Shown here: in pieces, positions 4,825 through 7,249 of the stretch
Numbering within the stretch: the first letter of the stretch is position 1
How the letters are laid out: every line of letters starts with the position of its first letter
Source: Nitrososphaerota archaeon
Lineage (GTDB): Archaea > Thermoproteota > Nitrososphaeria > Nitrososphaerales > Gagatemarchaeaceae
DNA length: 7,249 bases
Assembly: GCA_016200025.1 (NCBI GenBank)
Contig: JACQFO010000096.1
Span: forward strand, 14,099-21,347
Reading direction: 5' to 3'
Made by a program: the position numbers and the translations under genes
Notes under the pieces: model-generated
Databases searched by the model: none
What the model saw: only the letters and a program-made list of their open reading frames with translations
What the model was told of the DNA's origin: nothing

Positions 4825-6426
4825 TCACACCTCCAGTTCCTTCCCGCTCCTGCCGTCGAGAAACACCTGCCTGTGCCTGCGTTTCAGGACAAGGTCCACT
4901 TTGAAGACGGGATAGAGCAGCGTCTGGAAGCTTTCGACATCGGCGCCGTCCCAGAGACCCTTCACCACCTCCCTCAGGTCCTGCTCCCTGATCCTAGGGG
5001 GGACCACTTTCGCTTTTTGGAGGTCCACCTGCGCCAACTCCGGTTGGGTAACCTCCGATGGCTCCTCTGGCAAGTCGACGAGTCGCCTGAAGAGCTTCTT
5101 CCTCCTTACCTCGACCGTCCTGACGAGCCGCTTCTCGCTCAGCTGGCTCAAGACCCTCGAGACAGTGGACCTTGACTCGCCCAAGGAGCTGGCCACATCG
5201 ACCGCGCTGGTGTCGGCCCCGGGACTCACCTCCCGAAGAACCTCAACCTGCAATGTCGAGAGGCCGACGAGCTTCTCGAACCCCCGCTTCACTTCCAACT
5301 CCCTGTCTATCGACACCTCCTTTCCGGTGGACCCGTCCAAGGTCAGATAGACCGTCTCCAGCCTCTTCCGAAGCAGCCCCCTGCGCATCCTCACCCCCAG
5401 TAGTATCAGGGTCCGGTAATGCGCCTCAACCCCAGTAACGGCCTCCTGCGCACCTAGGAACCCGAATTTCCTTCCCCGCTTCACTATGAGCGGGACATCA
5501 GCGAGCGCGATGGCGGCAGCCACGCCCAGGGCCGTCTTGCCAGGGGGCGCAGTTTGGCTGGCTTCGCTCGGAGGGGTACCGGTCGGCGAGTATTGTCTCA
5601 TGGGTCCCACGTACTTCTTGACCACGCGCCTGACGAAGGTCGGAGTGGTTCCACCATGCTTCGTAGTCCTGCTCCTCACAGTCACGAGTGCCGGGCTCTG
5701 CGAGAACCCGCCCATCGCAAAGAACTCGCCCGACTTCAGCGCTGTCAGTTCCTTCGGCAGGCCCCTGCCCGGGAAGAACTGAGCAACCGACTGGAGGTCG
5801 TTTTGTATTATCAACTTCCCTATCAGCTGATTCCCGCACTGGCTCAGCACGTTCTTGTCGACGAGGGAAGGCCTCTGCGAACAGATCATCAGCCCCATGC
5901 CCCTCTTCCTGCCTCTCCTTGCGACTTCACCGAAGATGGGCAGCCTCTGGCCCTGTTGCGGGATGAACTTGTCCGCCTCCTCGAGCACGACAAGGTAGGG
6001 CGTTCTCCTCTCCGTGAGCGTCTCGTAGAGGGAGGTCAGGAAGGCGCCTATCTTCTCCTTCGGGTCGCCGATGTCTGACACGTCGAGTATGAGCGGGGAG
6101 ATGTCGGGGGCCTGGCGCGCCAAGTCTGCCAGGTCCAGCCCATCCCATACGAGGTCGCATCCGCCTTCAGTCCCCACCCAGATCGCTTCGAACTTCTCCT
6201 TCAGCCCCGAGTGCTCCCCTTCGGTGTCGACGACTGCGAACGGGACCCCTGTCCTGCAGAGTTCCTCGCAAAGGACCCCGACGGTGTAGCTCTTGCCGCT
6301 TCCGCTGCTACCGATGACGCACGTCCTCCCGCTCGCGACTATGTTGGCGTCGACCGTGAACTCCCCCGAGGCCGATCTGCCTACGACCAGGAGTTCGTCT
6401 TCCTGATTCTGAGGGCTCAAACGCAC
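4825..6426 (-). CDS. HerA-family (DUF87) ATPase fused to a MarR-type winged helix
   Basis: A 533-residue protein. Residues 12-275 are a HerA/FtsK-type ATPase: Walker A GSSGSGKS at 39-46, Walker B YLVVLEEAD at 144-152 (acidic pair E149-E150), an arginine-rich RRGRKRG at 170-176 and the sensor SQRP with Q184. Residues 276-300 are a proline-rich linker. Residues 388-450 are a winged helix-turn-helix (recognition helix near SRSTVSRVLSQLSEKRL, then a basic wing VEVRRKK). Two copies of a small beta module flank it: Y337 to about I373 and Y505 to V533, both ending in the pattern DG-x-S/T-GKE. A hexameric DNA translocase or pump is expected, with the winged helix giving DNA contact or regulation. Start: GTG at 6426, with GAGG five bases upstream. 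No nurA, mre11 or rad50 lies nearby, so a role other than end resection is likely. Confidence 0.85.
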   Translation of the reverse strand: MRLSPQNQEDELLVVGRSASGEFTVDANIVASGRTCVIGSSGSGKSYTVGVLCEELCRTGVPFAVVDTEGEHSGLKEKFEAIWVGTEGGCDLVWDGLDLADLARQAPDISPLILDVSDIGDPKEKIGAFLTSLYETLTERRTPYLVVLEEADKFIPQQGQRLPIFGEVARRGRKRGMGLMICSQRPSLVDKNVLSQCGNQLIGKLIIQNDLQSVAQFFPGRGLPKELTALKSGEFFAMGGFSQSPALVTVRSRTTKHGGTTPTFVRRVVKKYVGPMRQYSPTGTPPSEASQTAPPGKTALGVAAAIALADVPLIVKRGRKFGFLGAQEAVTGVEAHYRTLILLGVRMRRGLLRKRLETVYLTLDGSTGKEVSIDRELEVKRGFEKLVGLSTLQVEVLREVSPGADTSAVDVASSLGESRSTVSRVLSQLSEKRLVRTVEVRRKKLFRRLVDLPEEPSEVTQPELAQVDLQKAKVVPPRIREQDLREVVKGLWDGADVESFQTLLYPVFKVDLVLKRRHRQVFLDGRSGKELEV

Positions 6427-6458
6427 AACGACCTCTTTCGTCGGGGCTTCCCAGTCGC

Positions 6459-6467
6459 TCTAATAGT
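6459..6467 (-). promoter_or_regulatory. Candidate TATA box of the HerA-like gene
   Basis: Minus strand CTATTAGAG, predicting transcription start near 6437, about eleven bases before the GTG at 6426. That would include the AGAGG ribosome-binding site (6436-6432). The AT-rich palindrome further upstream is an alternative source of a TATA element. Confidence 0.4.
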
Positions 6468-6494
6468 CCGTCTCAAGGCGCTTCGCCGCAAACC

Positions 6495-6511
6495 CTTTTA
6501 TCGGGATAAAC
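6495..6511. promoter_or_regulatory. TTTATC-GG-GATAAA palindrome in the divergent herA/thioesterase promoter
   Basis: TTTATC (6497-6502) and GATAAA (6505-6510) are perfect inverted arms around GG, in a 120-bp gap between two divergent genes. On the plus strand it lies 36-50 bp before the thioesterase ATG, so it can serve as its TATA element (transcription start about 6525-6533). Being symmetric it could also serve the other strand or bind a dimeric repressor. Confidence 0.45.
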
Positions 6512-6546
6512 CCTTCGGAGAATCTTCTCAAGGTCGTCTCGCCCCA

Positions 6547-7005
6547 ATGGAAAGTCTTCAGGAAAGGTACTCGCCCAACAGCGCCTGCTTCGGATGCGGT
6601 CCGAAGAACCCCGAGGGACTCCACATCCACAGCATACCCCAGGGGGATTCGCTGGTGGCGGACTGGGCCCCCCAGCGATACCACTCTGCATTCTCGGACT
6701 TCGCGAGCGGCGGAATCATCTCAGTCCTCCTCGACTGCCATGGCAACTGGACCGCTGCGTATTTCTTGATGAAATCCAGGGGACTCCAGACTCCTCCCGG
6801 GACAGTCACCGCCGAGCTGACGGTGAAGTTTCTGCGGCCCACCCCCATGAGCCCTTGGCATATGACCGCGTCCCCGACAAGGATCGACGGCGACAAAGTG
6901 TGGGTCAAAGGTGGGCTAAGCGCGGGCGGCAAGGAGACCGCGACGATGACCGGCCTCTTCGTAGCAGTCAAAGAGGGGCACCCAGCCTTCCACAGGTGGC
7001 AGTAG
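6547..7005 (+). CDS. PaaI-type hotdog-fold thioesterase
   Basis: A 152-residue protein of the hotdog acyl-CoA thioesterase superfamily. The N-terminus has SACFGCGPKNPEGLHI (residues 12-27), the hallmark opening of one PaaI subgroup. The central helix follows as SGGIISVLLDCHGNW (54-68), where D63 and nearby polar residues are the expected catalytic site. Strands TVTAELTVKFLRPTP (86-100) and the Gly-rich GLSAGGKETATMTGLFVAV (123-141) complete the fold. These enzymes split CoA or other thioesters, usually as tetramers in the cytosol; the substrate cannot be told. The usual H-G-G before the helix is S-G-G here. The ATG at 6547 is chosen because it gives the family's normal N-terminus; the frame is open further upstream only over the herA promoter and antisense to its start. 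Divergent from the HerA-like gene; an amidase follows 3'. Confidence 0.88.
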   Translation: MESLQERYSPNSACFGCGPKNPEGLHIHSIPQGDSLVADWAPQRYHSAFSDFASGGIISVLLDCHGNWTAAYFLMKSRGLQTPPGTVTAELTVKFLRPTPMSPWHMTASPTRIDGDKVWVKGGLSAGGKETATMTGLFVAVKEGHPAFHRWQ

Positions 7006-7073
7006 CCTCTACTTCCTTCGGGAGCGCCCCTTCGAGGGTCGGCCCAGTCTGAACGAATCGGCCGCAGCCTCAA

Positions 7074-7083
7074 GCTGATAAAC
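7074..7083 (+). promoter_or_regulatory. Possible TATA box of the amidase gene
   Basis: GCTGATAAAC resembles the GATAAA-type element before the thioesterase. It predicts transcription start near 7104, slightly after the out-of-frame ATG at 7098 and ten bases before an in-frame CTG at 7114. Confidence 0.3.
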
Positions 7084-7097
7084 GGCGCAGGCGGACG

Positions 7098-7249
7098 ATG
7101 GACGGTCAACGATCTGAAGTCAATCAAAGAGCTCTCAGCTGCCTATAGGGACGGGTCTTCATCTTCGGTCAAGGTCGCCGAGGAGGCTCTGCGACAGGCA
7201 GGGGAACTCAACCCTCGCCTCAACTGTTTCATCACGATTCTTGAGGACT
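7098..7249 (+). CDS. Amidase-signature (GatA-like) protein, N-terminus, start unclear
   Basis: From 7111 the frame reads DLKSIKELSAAYRDG, then VKVAEEALRQAGELNPRLNCFIT and on to the window edge. This is the typical N-terminal helix pair of amidase-signature enzymes (GatA, aryl-acyl amidases, allophanate hydrolase): SIKEL, then a variable turn, then ALxxxxELNPxLNxFIT. The catalytic Lys-Ser-Ser part lies beyond the window. The frame is open back to the thioesterase stop (7003-7005) but contains no ATG, GTG or TTG; CTG occurs at 7075 and 7114. The ATG at 7098 is one base out of frame and would end at a TAG after 16 codons. Dropping one base near 7110 would give M-D-G-Q-D-L-K-S, a natural start. 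So either a non-standard start, a sequencing or assembly error, or a broken gene. Family call is good; specific function is open. Confidence 0.7.

Noticed and set aside
6211..6546. Upstream extension of the thioesterase frame
   Set aside because: It runs antisense to the start of the HerA-like gene and through its promoter; the family N-terminus fits the ATG at 6547.
6558..7127. 189-codon minus-strand frame opposite the thioesterase
   Set aside because: The plus strand encodes a recognisable hotdog thioesterase over the same bases; the antisense product shows no family features.
1..7249. CRISPR array, tRNA, rRNA or insertion sequence
   Set aside because: Looked for regularly spaced direct repeats, tRNA-like cloverleaf ends and transposase motifs; the only regular repeat is the coding 51-bp array of the bactofilin-like gene.

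Overview
This GC-rich window is almost certainly archaeal, most likely from the Thermoproteota (Nitrososphaeria/Bathyarchaeia side). The signs are TATA-box promoters placed about 26 bp before starts, frequent GTG/TTG starts, a HerA-family ATPase fused to a winged helix, a NikR-type regulator and H-x4-D-E-H membrane protein that resemble thaumarchaeal proteins from memory, and a small protein that recalls the NitrOD5 output domain. No searches were run, so the lineage is an inference.

Layout. Bases 1-150 (minus) hold the start of a winged-helix protein cut by the window edge. It follows by only 6 bp a bactofilin-like protein (157-1329, minus) built of regular 17-residue repeats. Next comes a nickel module: a polytopic NicO-like membrane protein (1404-2252, minus) divergent from a NikR-like regulator (2350-2733, plus), with an AT-rich shared promoter that carries two near-identical palindromic sites 32 bp apart. 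A CorA-type divalent-metal channel (2754-3686, minus) converges on nikR.

Upstream of corA lies a tight three-gene minus-strand cluster (4720 to 3828): two small three-TM membrane proteins that look like diverged copies of each other, then a 100-residue soluble protein. A HerA-like ATPase with a MarR-type winged helix and a duplicated C-terminal module follows (4825-6426, minus). It is divergent from a PaaI-type hotdog thioesterase (6547-7005, plus) across a promoter with a perfect 6+2+6 palindrome. The window ends in the N-terminus of an amidase-signature (GatA-like) protein whose reading frame has no ATG, GTG or TTG; the nearest ATG is out of frame by one base.

Working together: the nickel transporter/NikR pair and CorA form a metal-homeostasis stretch. 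The bactofilin/winged-helix pair and the three-gene membrane cluster look like separate small operons of unknown function. The HerA protein is not next to nurA, mre11 or rad50, so it is probably not the end-resection HerA. I see no mobile element, CRISPR array, tRNA or rRNA. No gene-free gap exceeds 300 bases; the longest is 141 bp (3687-3827).
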